This document shows positions 1 to 8,632 of a stretch of 58,458 bases of DNA, piece after piece. Every line of letters begins with the position of its first letter. Position 1 is the first letter of the stretch. This DNA is from DAOUAT01 sp964551735. GTDB lineage: Bacteria > Chloroflexota > Anaerolineae > CG2-30-64-16. The notes under the pieces are model-generated. The model searched no databases. It saw nothing but the letters and a program-made list of their open reading frames with translations, and was not told the origin of the DNA. The stretch lies in the NCBI GenBank assembly GCA_964551735.1, contig CAZKEF010000034.1:1-58458 (forward strand). Direction: 5' to 3'. Made by a program: the position numbers and the translations under genes.

Positions 1-32
1 GCGCGGCGCCGCGGTTTGGCGCGGCGCCGCGC
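1..32. repeat. GC palindrome in two copies
   Basis: A 13-14 nt palindrome (GCGCGGCGCCGCGC) occurs at 1-13 and again at 19-32, just upstream of the first gene. It could be an operator, or the stem of a terminator for a gene outside the window. A possible -10 box (TATACT, 39-44) follows it. Confidence 0.5.
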
Positions 33-51
33 AAGTGCTATACTCGGCGGC

Positions 52-891
52 ATGACTGAATCCCACGCACGTACCCGTGCCATCATTTTCTTGTTCCTCA
101 CCGCCGCGCTGTGGAGCAGCAGTGGGCTGCTGATCAAGCTGCTCACCTGGGAGCCGCTGGCCATCCTGGGCGGACGCAGCATCGTCGCCGGGATCGTGCT
201 CCTGCTCTCGTTAGGCCGGGTTGATCTGCGGTTCACTCGCTGGCAAATCGTGGGCGCGCTGAGCTATGTCGGCACGCAGCTCACCTTCATCACCGCCACC
301 AAATTGACGACGGCCGCGAACGCGATTTTCCTCCAGTACACCGCACCGGTCTATGTCCTGCTGTTGGGGTGGTGGCTGCTGAAGGAGCGGCCCAGGCGCG
401 GCGATTGGGTCGCCATGGGTGTGATCTTTGTCGGCCTGCTGCTCTTCCTCGGTGATAACCTGACGCTGCTGGGCCTGCGCGGCAACGTGCTGGCGATTGT
501 CAGTGGGGTGCTGCTGGCAACCATGACCCTGACGACTCGGGGCGAGCGGCGCGGGGTGCCCGCGGCCACCTTCCTCCTCGGCTGCGTCATCGGCGCGGTG
601 ATCGGGCTGCCCGCCCTGTTGAACGCGATCTTCTCTCCGCTGAACCTGGGCATGATTGTCTTCCTGGGGGCGTTCCAGATGGGCCTGGCCCTGATCCTCT
701 ACTCGGCTGCGATCCGGCACGTGCGGGCGCTGGAGGCCAGCCTGATCCTGACCCTGGAGCCGATCCTCAATCCGCTGTGGGTCTTCATGATCATCGGGGA
801 AGCGCCAGGCCCGCTGGCCCTGGTGGGCGCGATCTTGGTGCTGCTGGCCGTCACGGTGCGCGCCTGGGCCAGCGCGCGGGCCCGGTGCTGA
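52..891 (+). CDS. EamA/DMT-family permease
   Basis: Predicted inner-membrane transporter of the drug/metabolite (EamA) superfamily; the substrate cannot be told from sequence. The protein is about 279 residues with ten hydrophobic segments arranged as two five-helix halves, the usual EamA layout. An ATG at 52 is preferred over an in-frame TTG at 16 because the protein then begins just before the first membrane helix and a TATACT box lies about 8 nt upstream. No co-directional neighbour follows; the next gene converges on it. Confidence 0.85.
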   Translation: MTESHARTRAIIFLFLTAALWSSSGLLIKLLTWEPLAILGGRSIVAGIVLLLSLGRVDLRFTRWQIVGALSYVGTQLTFITATKLTTAANAIFLQYTAPVYVLLLGWWLLKERPRRGDWVAMGVIFVGLLLFLGDNLTLLGLRGNVLAIVSGVLLATMTLTTRGERRGVPAATFLLGCVIGAVIGLPALLNAIFSPLNLGMIVFLGAFQMGLALILYSAAIRHVRALEASLILTLEPILNPLWVFMIIGEAPGPLALVGAILVLLAVTVRAWASARARC

Positions 892-908
892 TGCGGGGCG
901 CCGCTGCG

Positions 909-1040
909 GTGTCATGCTGAGACCCGCGCTCCCGCGCGGCGGGTTTCATTTGCACGAGAAACTTCCAACTGTCATGCTGAGCGGGTTAACAACCCAATTC
1001 TCGTTGCAGTAAGTGTCCAGCGAAGCATCTCGACCGCGGA
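909..1040. repeat. Extragenic TCATGCTGAG-type repeat
   Basis: The non-coding stretch 892-1233 holds two copies of GTCATGCTGAG (about 911 and 972) and the phrase CCAGCGAAGCATCTCG (about 1017-1032). The same phrases recur, slightly changed and arranged as an inverted repeat, at 27777-27915. I see no gene in this gap. Confidence 0.55.
922..950 (+). terminator. Possible rho-independent terminator of the EamA gene
   Basis: An ACCCGC/GCGGGT stem (922-927 with 939-944) is followed by a T-rich run (TTTCATTT). It lies 30 bp after the permease stop codon and before a converging gene. Confidence 0.4.
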
Positions 1041-1233
1041 AGTTTCTAAGCAGTTTCACATCCCGCCGCGGCAGGATGCGCCAGGTCAAGAACATGCGAG
1101 AAGCTGGAGTCGAGGCTTTAGCCGGTCACTCTCTCTGCGCGTCAGACCGCCTGAACCTTAAGAAGCCTTCGCACCGGCTCGATTCCGTTCAGCCGACGGG
1201 GCCAGCCCGCTGGCCGCGCAGCGCCTGCGGCTG

Positions 1234-2679
1234 TCAAGCCAACGGGAAGACCGCCGCGATCACCCAGCCGAGGAAGAGCGCGCCGCCGATGCCGTAAGCC
1301 CAGGCGCGATCGACCGCGGCGCCAGCCAGGGCCAGGATCGCCAGCAACACCGGCAGCAGCGGCATGAGCAAGATCAGGAACCCCAGCGAAGGCGCCAGCA
1401 GCAGCGCCAGGTAGAGGCCGGCCAGCAGGGCAACGCTCTGTCCGGCCCACCATAGCAGGCGCTGCCAGCCCCGGGCACGCGCTTGAACCAGGCCGGCCGC
1501 CAGGCACCACGGCAGGCACAGCAGCGCCAGCACCGGCCAACGCACCAGCCGGGCCGGGATCAACCACCACTGCACCCAGACCGCCTGGGCCATGGCCCCG
1601 AACGCCAGCGAGAACAGCACGAACAGCAGGCCCCCCCACGCCAGATCGGCCCCGGTCGGCCGGCGCTTGCGCCGGCCGGCGGGCAGCAGCCAACCCAGCC
1701 CCGCGAAGAGGAACCACAGGCCGACCGCCCCGCCCACCAGGATGCCGCCCAGCGTCTGCAGCGGCGTGACCCGGTTGAGCAGGCCGAGCGCCAGGCTGCT
1801 GGCCAGCGCGGCCAGCGCCAGACCGAGCCAGGGCCGCCAGCCCAGGGGCGGCAGCGCCGCGGCCGCTTTGGGCCGGATGGTCGGGCCGGCCGCCAGGATG
1901 ACCAGCAGCCAGCCGGCCAGGTGCAGCAGATACCAGAGGATGCGCCGGTCCACGTATGGCGTCGTGCGCTGTTGGCCGAAGGCGCGGTTCACCCAGTCGA
2001 GCACCGCCCGGTGGCTTTCGTTGCGGAAGAGGATGGAGATATGCTCGGCGTTGGGGATGACGATGAGTTGCCGCGCCCGGCCTGCGGCAAAGTCCTCGCC
2101 CGGCCCGCCGGCCGCCTGGAGCAGACCGGTCGCATTCGCCACGAACCGGCCTTCCCAGCTCCCGGCCTGCAGCAGCAGGTTGCGCGGGGCCAGCGGCGTC
2201 ACCTCCGCGCCCGTCGGGGAGATGGCCACTGTGGCGGCGTAGCGGTTGGCGTCGCGTATGCCGGCAGCCATGGCTGCGCCGCTGCCCATGGAGTGGCCCA
2301 CGATCGCCACGCGCCCCGGATCGACCTCGGGCTGCGCCACCAGCGTCGCGTAGGCGCGATCCACATCGGCCTGGAGGCCCGTGCGCGCCAGCGGTCCGCC
2401 GTTGGCGCCGTGGCCGCCGAAGTCCCACAAGAGGGCCGCGTAGCCGGCCTGGGCCAGCACGTAGCCGTAGCCAAGCATCAATTGCTTCGAGCCGGCAAAG
2501 CCGTGGGCGATCAACACCGCGGGGACGCGCTCGGCGCGCGGCGGCGCCAGGTAGAGCAGCGGCATGCCATCCTGCGTCAGGCGGCGCACGGTCAGCCCGC
2601 GGGCCGGCGCAGTCACCTGCCACCAGGAGGCGAGGATCAGGATCAGGGCGATAGCGATCAGGGCGAGGCGACGTTTCAT
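1234..2679 (-). CDS. Alpha/beta hydrolase with C-terminal membrane domain
   Basis: 481-residue protein. After an N-terminal membrane helix or uncleaved signal (residues about 5-20) comes a dienelactone-hydrolase-like alpha/beta fold. The nucleophile elbow GHSMGSG supplies the serine near residue 150, the oxyanion region HGFAG lies near 58-62, and a late histidine sits in NAEHIS near 227. The second half (about 255-480) is made of some seven or eight hydrophobic helices, an uncommon fusion. It is probably a membrane esterase or lipase facing the outside; the substrate is unknown. The start ATG is preceded by an AGGAG-like site. Confidence 0.7.
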   Translation of the reverse strand: MKRRLALIAIALILILASWWQVTAPARGLTVRRLTQDGMPLLYLAPPRAERVPAVLIAHGFAGSKQLMLGYGYVLAQAGYAALLWDFGGHGANGGPLARTGLQADVDRAYATLVAQPEVDPGRVAIVGHSMGSGAAMAAGIRDANRYAATVAISPTGAEVTPLAPRNLLLQAGSWEGRFVANATGLLQAAGGPGEDFAAGRARQLIVIPNAEHISILFRNESHRAVLDWVNRAFGQQRTTPYVDRRILWYLLHLAGWLLVILAAGPTIRPKAAAALPPLGWRPWLGLALAALASSLALGLLNRVTPLQTLGGILVGGAVGLWFLFAGLGWLLPAGRRKRRPTGADLAWGGLLFVLFSLAFGAMAQAVWVQWWLIPARLVRWPVLALLCLPWCLAAGLVQARARGWQRLLWWAGQSVALLAGLYLALLLAPSLGFLILLMPLLPVLLAILALAGAAVDRAWAYGIGGALFLGWVIAAVFPLA

Positions 2680-2803
2680 GGGGTGCTCCTCTGTGGGCGC
2701 GTGATCGCGGGGCAGTATACCAGAGCGCCAACGCTCTGTCCATTAACGCCGGCGGCGGGACCAGGGCGAAGTCATTGTGCGGCGGGCGCCCTGCCTGGCA
2801 ACT

Positions 2804-2890
2804 GAAGTTGCGGCTACCCGTGCAAGGTCTGCCTTCGCAGACCGGAGACCAACCGGCGCAGGCCGGTTTTGCAACGGTAGGCGCAGTTTC
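2804..2890. repeat. Structured intergenic repeat (nested hairpins)
   Basis: GAAGTTGCGGCTACC (2804-2818) pairs imperfectly (13 of 15) with GGTAGGCGCAGTTTC (2876-2890). Inside are a perfect hairpin, GGTCTGC-CTTC-GCAGACC (2826-2843), and a GC-rich CCGGCGCAGGCCGG hairpin. The gap 2680-2968 contains no gene. It is probably a REP-like extragenic element and may help end transcription of the VWA gene. Confidence 0.6.
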
Positions 2891-2968
2891 AACGGCCGGC
2901 CCGTGTGGTCAGCCGCAACATGAAATCGCCCTGCGGCGGGACTGCCCCAGGCTGTCCCGCCGCGCACA

Positions 2969-4456
2969 CTACTTGACTTCAACCGCCGGCAGGGTCGGCG
3001 TGGCTTCCATACCTGGCCCCCAACGCTGCGGCTGGGTTGAGGTATCCTGCGTCGGCTGGGAGGGGATCGGCTCGGCCGGCGCATATTGGCCCAGCGTCAC
3101 CTGGTAGCGGCGGAACAGGTCGGCGTCCTGCACCATCTGGTCATCAGCGGTCAGCGCGGCCACCCGGCGCAGTTGTTGCTCGGTGTCACGGGCCAGCAGC
3201 CAGGCCTCCTGATAGCGGCTGCTGCGCACCAGGTGCGAAATGGACTGCAGGGCTTCGGCCGAGCGCTTGATGGTCACGTTGCGCAACAGCTCGACGTCGG
3301 CCACCGGGTCGTAGCTCGCCAGCGCGGCCGCGGTCGCCGTCACCTGGCCGCTGGTGCTGCGCGGCCGCTGGGCGAAGATGTCGTTGTAGCTCAGGGTGAC
3401 CTGGGCCAGCGCCCGTTGGCCGGCCGCGCCGCTCCGCGCTTGCAGCCGCAGCAGCAGCACCTGGCTGTCACCGGCGCCCATGTCTTGCAGCTTGACCTGC
3501 GCGCCGGCTGCAGGCGGCGTCCCCTCCAGGCCGGTGATCTCCATCAGCGTCGCACCGTCCAGTGGCTGCACCGCTACCGTCACTTCGCCGGCCACCTTCT
3601 CCACCAGGCCCTCTACCTCGGCGCGGAAGACCTTGTCCATCTCCTGGGCGGAGTCAATGAAGTGATAGGCGCCCTGACCCTGGCGGGCCAGCGTGTTCAG
3701 CAGGCTGTCGTTGAAATCGCGGCCGAGGCCGATGGTGGAGAGGTAGATGCCTTTCTGGTTGTAGGCCAGCGCAGCCTGGGCGATCTGTGTCGGGTCGGTC
3801 ACGCCCTGGTTGGCGATGCCATCGGTCAGTAAGAGCACCCGGTTGTTGCGACGGATGTCGAAGTTGCGGTCCACCTCTTGGAAGCCCAGCATCATGCCGC
3901 CGTGCAGGTTGGTGGAGCCGCCGGGCCGGATGCGGTCAACCGTGCGCTGGATCCAGGCGCCGTCGCCCACCTGCTGGGCGGGCAAGATCACCTCGGCGTC
4001 GGTGTCGTAGGCGATGATAGCGACGATGTCGTCAGGGGCCAGGGTGCGCAGGAACGTGCGCAGCGATTCCTTGAGGTAAGGCATCTTGTCGGCCGTATCC
4101 ATGGATCCGCTGCGGTCAATCACCAGCGCCAGGTTGAGCGGCGTACGGGCCTTGGTCGTGGCCTCGCGCGCTTGCAGGCCAATCTGCAGCCAGACCTCGC
4201 CGCCCGCGGCCGGGATCTGTGGGTTGCCGATGCGCAGGTCCAAACCCAGCGGCTCGCCGGTGGGGACGGGGAAGCGCTGCTCGTAGTAGTTGAGGTATTC
4301 GGCGACGCGAATGTTTTCGGCCGGCACGATCTCGCCTTGATTGATCATGCCCCGGCTGTACGACTTGGACGCATCCATCGGGGCCGCGCAGCCGGCAGCA
4401 GCCAGCAGCGCGAGGGATATCAACGCCAACAGGGCCAATGTACGGAAGGTTTTCAT
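2969..4456 (-). CDS. VWA-domain lipoprotein (YfbK-like)
   Basis: 495-residue predicted lipoprotein. The signal peptide ends in the lipobox LAAAGC with Cys at residue 23. An N-terminal conserved segment (NYYEQRFPVPTGEP) precedes a von Willebrand factor A domain whose metal site begins with DRSGS (near residue 113), and a C-terminal DUF3520-like region follows, matching the E. coli YfbK layout. It is likely anchored outside the membrane and binds a protein partner through the metal site. The ATG at 4456 is chosen because AAAGGAG lies about 9 nt upstream and the lipoprotein signal starts there; the reading frame stays open further upstream. It is divergent from an HTH/TPR gene that may regulate it. 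Confidence 0.85.
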   Translation of the reverse strand: MKTFRTLALLALISLALLAAAGCAAPMDASKSYSRGMINQGEIVPAENIRVAEYLNYYEQRFPVPTGEPLGLDLRIGNPQIPAAGGEVWLQIGLQAREATTKARTPLNLALVIDRSGSMDTADKMPYLKESLRTFLRTLAPDDIVAIIAYDTDAEVILPAQQVGDGAWIQRTVDRIRPGGSTNLHGGMMLGFQEVDRNFDIRRNNRVLLLTDGIANQGVTDPTQIAQAALAYNQKGIYLSTIGLGRDFNDSLLNTLARQGQGAYHFIDSAQEMDKVFRAEVEGLVEKVAGEVTVAVQPLDGATLMEITGLEGTPPAAGAQVKLQDMGAGDSQVLLLRLQARSGAAGQRALAQVTLSYNDIFAQRPRSTSGQVTATAAALASYDPVADVELLRNVTIKRSAEALQSISHLVRSSRYQEAWLLARDTEQQLRRVAALTADDQMVQDADLFRRYQVTLGQYAPAEPIPSQPTQDTSTQPQRWGPGMEATPTLPAVEVK

Positions 4457-4539
4457 GGTCGGGATCTCCTTTCGGTCTTTACGGAATGGTGATTTGCCGC
4501 TATAATTTGATTGGTGTGCCTTCACTCTCGCGCTGTTGC

Positions 4540-4569
4540 TGTTACATTTCAAGCACCAGATGTGTAACA
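4540..4569. promoter_or_regulatory. Inverted repeat in the divergent VWA / HTH-TPR promoter region
   Basis: TGTTACA (4540-4546) and TGTAACA (4563-4569) form a perfect 7-nt inverted repeat 16 nt apart, in the 148-bp gap between two divergent genes. This is a plausible operator for the adjacent HTH protein. A TATAAT (4501-4506, + strand) lies nearby. The function is inferred. Confidence 0.45.
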
Positions 4570-4604
4570 TTGCGTGTGACATCCCCTGATTCAGCAGAGG
4601 CGCC

Positions 4605-6233
4605 ATGAAAACGTTCGGTGAGTTGTTGAGCCAACACATGCATCGGGCCGGGATCAGCGACGCCGAGATGGCGCGCACCTTGAGCGTGCAGCGGCAGACT
4701 ATCTTCCGTTGGCGCGAGGGGCTGGTGCAGCACCCGCGCGAGCGCGAAGACGTGCTGCGCATGGCCGGCAAGCTGCGTCTGACGCCGGCCGAGCGAGACG
4801 AGCTGCTGCTGGCCGCCGGTTTCGCGCCGCAAGCGGAGATCGCTCCCGGCCCGTCGCCGGCAGTCCCGGCGATCGGGGAAGCGGCACCTGCGCCCCAAGC
4901 CGGCCCTGAGGTCAGGCTGTCAGCACCCGCGCCGGCGCGCACGGGGCCGCCGCCGTTGTTCGCCGCGCTCCGTCAGCGTCGGAACCGGTTGTGGCTGATC
5001 ATTGGGACGGTGTTCGTGGTCCTATCGCTGGCAGGGGTGGGGGCGGTGTTGCTCAGCAGTTCCAATGGCGCCAGCCACGGTGATGCCACTCCCACCGTGC
5101 CCCCTCCGGCTGCTCCCGATGAGATGTTGATCCTGCTCAGCCAGTTCGCTAATTACAGCCAGGGCCAGGCCGGCTACAACGTGGCCGGCCGGCTGCGCGA
5201 GGCGCTGCAAGAGGAGATCGCGGCCGCGGCGCTGGATGGCGTGCGCATCGCAATCTGGCCGGCCGTGATTGATAGCGCGACTGCGGCCCTGAGCGCCACC
5301 GAGACCACCCGCGCAACCCTGGTGCTCTGGGGCGAGTACGACAGCGGTCGGGTGGTGGCCCGGGTACAGGCGCCGCGTGCCGCAGGGGCCGTGGATCAGC
5401 AGGAGGTGCATCGGCTGGTGGCAACACCGGCCGACCTCAACGTCACCGTCAACACCGAGCTGCCGAAGGAGATGCGGTGGATGGCGCTTTACGTGCTGGG
5501 CGAGGCAGCGCTGAACGCAGGCCGATATGATACGGCTCAAGCGGCCCTAAAGCGCGCCCTGTCCCTGGCCGGGGGCGATGATGCGACGATCAGCCGGATC
5601 TACTATGATCTGGGCTTCATCGAGGGGGCCCGGGCCGCCCCGGATTGGAGCCAGGCCATCGCCTACTACACACTGGCCATCGAGCGGAGCCCTGGTTCCG
5701 TGGCGGCGCTGAACAATCGCGGCGTGTGCTACTTCAACCGTCGCGCCGAGGGCGACCTCCCGCGCGCGGTGGCGGATCTCGATGAAGCGATCGGCCTCAG
5801 CCCTGACTTCGCCTCGGCTCAGTTCAACCTGGGGCTGGCGCTGTTGGCGCAAGGGGCAGAGGAACGGGAGCGCGGCATCGCGGCGCTGCGTCGCGCGCAG
5901 GCCCTGGCCCCTGACGCGCCGGGGCCGCACAACGCCCTCTGTTGGGAGTATGCCTTGCAGTCCCGGCCGGCCGAGGCGCTGCCCCACTGCGATCAGGCGG
6001 CCGCGCTGGACCCCACGCCCTTGAGCCGCGACAGCCGGGGTGTGGTTTACGCGCTGCTGGGCCGCAACGTAGAAGCCATCACCGAGTTCGAGAGCTTTGT
6101 GGCCTGGCTGCGCGGTCAATCTCCCGCCCTCTATGTCCACTATGCCCCCAAACGCCTGGCCTGGATCGAGGCGCTGCGCCAGGGGCGTAACCCCTTCGAT
6201 CCGGCAACGCTAGAAGCGTTACGCGGTGAGTAA
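4605..6233 (+). CDS. Membrane-anchored HTH and TPR repeat protein
   Basis: 542 residues. Residues 1-75 form an XRE-type helix-turn-helix (SDAEMARTLSVQRQTIFRWR). A Pro/Ala-rich linker follows, then one membrane helix (about 126-148). The extracytoplasmic part has a region (about 165-290) that may bind another molecule and then tetratricopeptide-like repeats (about 290-540; for example AALNNRGVCYF and AQFNLGLALLAQG). The design resembles one-component membrane regulators, with DNA binding inside and sensing outside. An AGAGG site precedes the ATG. It is divergent from the VWA lipoprotein, which suggests a sensor/partner pair. The role is inferred. Confidence 0.75.
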   Translation: MKTFGELLSQHMHRAGISDAEMARTLSVQRQTIFRWREGLVQHPREREDVLRMAGKLRLTPAERDELLLAAGFAPQAEIAPGPSPAVPAIGEAAPAPQAGPEVRLSAPAPARTGPPPLFAALRQRRNRLWLIIGTVFVVLSLAGVGAVLLSSSNGASHGDATPTVPPPAAPDEMLILLSQFANYSQGQAGYNVAGRLREALQEEIAAAALDGVRIAIWPAVIDSATAALSATETTRATLVLWGEYDSGRVVARVQAPRAAGAVDQQEVHRLVATPADLNVTVNTELPKEMRWMALYVLGEAALNAGRYDTAQAALKRALSLAGGDDATISRIYYDLGFIEGARAAPDWSQAIAYYTLAIERSPGSVAALNNRGVCYFNRRAEGDLPRAVADLDEAIGLSPDFASAQFNLGLALLAQGAEERERGIAALRRAQALAPDAPGPHNALCWEYALQSRPAEALPHCDQAAALDPTPLSRDSRGVVYALLGRNVEAITEFESFVAWLRGQSPALYVHYAPKRLAWIEALRQGRNPFDPATLEALRGE

Positions 6234-6393
6234 CCCGCTTTGCTTCAGCTCTCTCCAAACCTTATGGGGAGCGGCGTCCCTCGGGAACCGGCCCACAACT
6301 CCCTGACGGCCGCATGATCCGCGTCATAGTCAGCCAAAGGGGTGCGGTTGTAAGATGGTTCATGCATAAATCTCTATATAACAGGACGTGCAT

Positions 6394-6774
6394 ATGACAC
6401 CCTATCGCGACCAGGCGCGTTTGCTCAGGCTCATGGCGCACCCCATGCGCCTGGAGATCCTGGCGATCGTGCGCCGATCGGACGAGTGCGTGTGCCACCT
6501 GTCCGCGGCGCTCGCCAAGCCCCAACCCTACGTGTCCCAACAGTTGGCCGTGCTGCGCCGAGAGGGCCTCATCACCGATCGTAACGAGGGCACCTACGTC
6601 TTTTACGGTCTGGCGGCCGGCGCGGCCGGGCGGGTGGCGGCCATCCTGGCCGCGCTGGCCGGCGCCGAGGCAGACGCTGGCGGACGCCGGCCCGTGGCCG
6701 GCTGCACCTGCCCCAAGTGCGAGCCGGCCGGCGCGTGCCGTCCTCCCGCACCTGATATTGAGCCAGGCCAGTAG
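6394..6774 (+). CDS. arsR: ArsR-family metalloregulator
   Basis: About 126-residue winged-helix repressor. The ECVCHL segment (near residue 28) matches the ELCVCDL metal-binding motif of ArsR, and a second cysteine cluster (CTCPKC, then C) lies at the C-terminus. It therefore probably releases DNA on binding As(III)/Sb(III) or a related metalloid. The ATG at 6394 is preferred to the GTG at 6388 because the AGGA box lies 7 nt before the ATG and only 1 nt before the GTG. It is the first gene of the arsenic run and sits 11 nt before the permease gene. An AT-rich TATATAAC upstream may be its promoter. Confidence 0.9.
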   Translation: MTPYRDQARLLRLMAHPMRLEILAIVRRSDECVCHLSAALAKPQPYVSQQLAVLRREGLITDRNEGTYVFYGLAAGAAGRVAAILAALAGAEADAGGRRPVAGCTCPKCEPAGACRPPAPDIEPGQ

Positions 6775-6785
6775 CGAGTTCAAAG

Positions 6786-8273
6786 GTGAACATCGTTCGC
6801 TTCCTGTTAGATCTGCTGCAGAGCGGCTTGGGCAACCTGGCCAGCTACCTGGCCGCGCATGTGCTGCTGTGCCTGGTTCCCGCCTTCTTCATCGCGGGTG
6901 CATTGACCGCGTTGGCGCCCAAGGAGGCGGTGACGCGCTACCTGGGCCGCCAGGCGCCGAAGTTCATCTCCTATCCGGCTTCGGTGATCGGGGGCTTCGT
7001 GCTGGCGGTGTGCTCGTGCACCATCATGCCCCTCTTCGCGGGCATCTACCGTAAGGGCGCGGGCCTGGGCCCGGCAATCACTTTCCTGTTCGTCGGCCCG
7101 GCCATCAACATCCTGGCGCTGGCCTACACCGGCGTCGCGATCGGGATGGATATCGCAGTCGCCCGCGTGGTCCTGTCCATCGCGTTCGGCATCGGCATCG
7201 GCCTGATCATGGCGCTGCTGTTTCGCCAGGATGACGCGGCGCACGACGCGGCCGGCCCGGACGCGTTCGCGGCGTCGGCCAGGGTGCCCCGCGCCACCTG
7301 GCTGCTGTTGGGGCTGCTGATCGCCCTGCTCATCGCCGGCACGCTGCAGGTCGGCCTGTTCACCGACGTCTACGCGGAGGTCACGCTGCCGATCGGCGGT
7401 ACGGACGCGCTGCAAGCCGCGCTGAACCGCCTGGTCCCCTTCGACGCCGCGCGCGGGGAGGAGGGGGTCACGGTGCAGGGACTGCTGCTGATCGGGCTCC
7501 TGGCAGCTATTGCCGCGACCGCGTGGCGCGGGCTGAGCCACGTGGACGAGGGCTTCAACCGCTGGACGACCGTTGCCCTGGCGTTGGCCGCGCTGACGCT
7601 GCTGGCCGCTGCGCTGCGGCTGACGCCCGGACCCGGCCGGCTGGCGGTGGCCTTCCCCGGCAAGTTCTTCGCCGTGGGCCTGGCGCTGCTGGGGACGTGG
7701 GCCCTGGCGCGCCGCGGCTTTGCGGCTTATGAGATCCAGGAGTGGCTGTGGGAGACGTGGCGCTTCGTGCGACAGATCTTCCCGTTGCTGATCGTGGGCG
7801 TGTTCGCGGTCGGCGTGATCCGGCCGCTGATCCGGCCCGAATGGATCGAGTCGCTGGCCGGCCGCAACACCGTCGCCGCCAACGGGGTCGGCGTGCTCTT
7901 CGGCGTTTTCATGTATTTTCCGACCCTGGTGGAGGTGCCCATCGCGCGGTTGTTCCTAGACCTGGGCATGCACCGTGGCCCGCTGCTGGCCTACCTGATG
8001 GCCGACCCCGAGCTGAGCCTGCAGAGCATCCTGATCATCGCCAGCGTCATCGGCCGGCGCAAGGCGTGGGCCTACGTGGGCTGGGTGGCGCTCTTCAGCA
8101 CGCTGGCCGGCCTGCTCTACGGCGCGTGGACCGACGGCGCCAGCCCGTGGCTGATCCTGGGGGGCACGGCCGCGGGCCTGGCGGTGCTGGCGGTTGCGCT
8201 GAACCGGCTGGCCGCAGCAGGGGGCAGGCGTCAGGAGTCGGGGGTCAGGGGTCAGGCAATAAGCGGCAAATGA
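6786..8273 (+). CDS. ArsP-type permease (DUF318/UPF0718 family)
   Basis: 495-residue polytopic membrane protein. The conserved CSCTIMPLF...YRKGAGLGPA block (near residues 76-100) and a repeat-like second half (FPTLVEVPIARLF) mark the PF03773 permease family. Some members (ArsP) export trivalent methylated or aromatic arsenicals. Next to arsR, a small thioredoxin and arsM, a role in organoarsenical export is reasonable but inferred. GTG start. The last 15 or so residues (RRQESGVRGQ...) are encoded by a low-complexity extragenic repeat (GGGGTCAGGGGTCAGG, 8236-8256), so the native C-terminus may have been replaced. Confidence 0.8.
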   Translation: MNIVRFLLDLLQSGLGNLASYLAAHVLLCLVPAFFIAGALTALAPKEAVTRYLGRQAPKFISYPASVIGGFVLAVCSCTIMPLFAGIYRKGAGLGPAITFLFVGPAINILALAYTGVAIGMDIAVARVVLSIAFGIGIGLIMALLFRQDDAAHDAAGPDAFAASARVPRATWLLLGLLIALLIAGTLQVGLFTDVYAEVTLPIGGTDALQAALNRLVPFDAARGEEGVTVQGLLLIGLLAAIAATAWRGLSHVDEGFNRWTTVALALAALTLLAAALRLTPGPGRLAVAFPGKFFAVGLALLGTWALARRGFAAYEIQEWLWETWRFVRQIFPLLIVGVFAVGVIRPLIRPEWIESLAGRNTVAANGVGVLFGVFMYFPTLVEVPIARLFLDLGMHRGPLLAYLMADPELSLQSILIIASVIGRRKAWAYVGWVALFSTLAGLLYGAWTDGASPWLILGGTAAGLAVLAVALNRLAAAGGRRQESGVRGQAISGK

Positions 8274-8316
8274 CCGACATGCAACACGCAACACGCATCA
8301 CGAAAGGAGCTAACAC

Positions 8317-8574
8317 GTGACCCTCCACATCAAGATCCTCGGCGGCGGCTGCGCCAACTGTGACCGGTTGGAGAAGCACGCCAAGGCGGCCGTCGCCCAA
8401 CTCGGCGTCGAAGCCACCTTCGAGAAGACCGGCGACTTCGACGAGTACGCACGCTACGGCATCCTGGCCACCCCCGGCCTGGTCGTCAACGACAAACTCG
8501 TTGTCAGCGGCAAGGTGCCGGCCGTCAGCCAGATCGTGACGTTGCTGGCGAATGAGTTGGCATCGGAGAATTGA
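8317..8574 (+). CDS. Small thioredoxin-like protein
   Basis: 85 residues with a thioredoxin fold (Thioredoxin_3 / redox-active disulfide protein 2 type). The CANC motif lies at residues 12-15 and the cis-proline region is TPGLVV. These proteins commonly sit beside DUF318 permeases and probably keep a permease or arsenical thiol reduced. GTG start, with AAAGGAG 6 nt upstream. It is co-directional with the permease upstream (43-nt gap) and the arsenite pump downstream. Confidence 0.85.
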   Translation: MTLHIKILGGGCANCDRLEKHAKAAVAQLGVEATFEKTGDFDEYARYGILATPGLVVNDKLVVSGKVPAVSQIVTLLANELASEN

Positions 8575-8582
8575 GCATACGA

Positions 8583-8616
8583 CGTTGGAACGTTGAAACG
8601 TTCGAACGTTCCAACG
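8583..8616. repeat. 12-bp inverted repeat before acr3
   Basis: CGTTGGAACGTT (8583-8594) and AACGTTCCAACG (8605-8616) are perfect reverse complements separated by 10 nt, which itself contains another AACGTT-like half. It lies in the 58-bp gap before acr3. It may be an mRNA hairpin, an operator or a dispersed low-complexity repeat. Confidence 0.65.
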
Positions 8617-8632
8617 CCTACATGGAGGTCTT

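Noticed and set aside
1483..2805. A long open frame on the + strand opposite the alpha/beta hydrolase.
   Set aside because: The composition is Gln/Arg/His-rich with no family features, and the - strand frame has a clear catalytic motif and membrane helices. This is a GC-rich antisense shadow.
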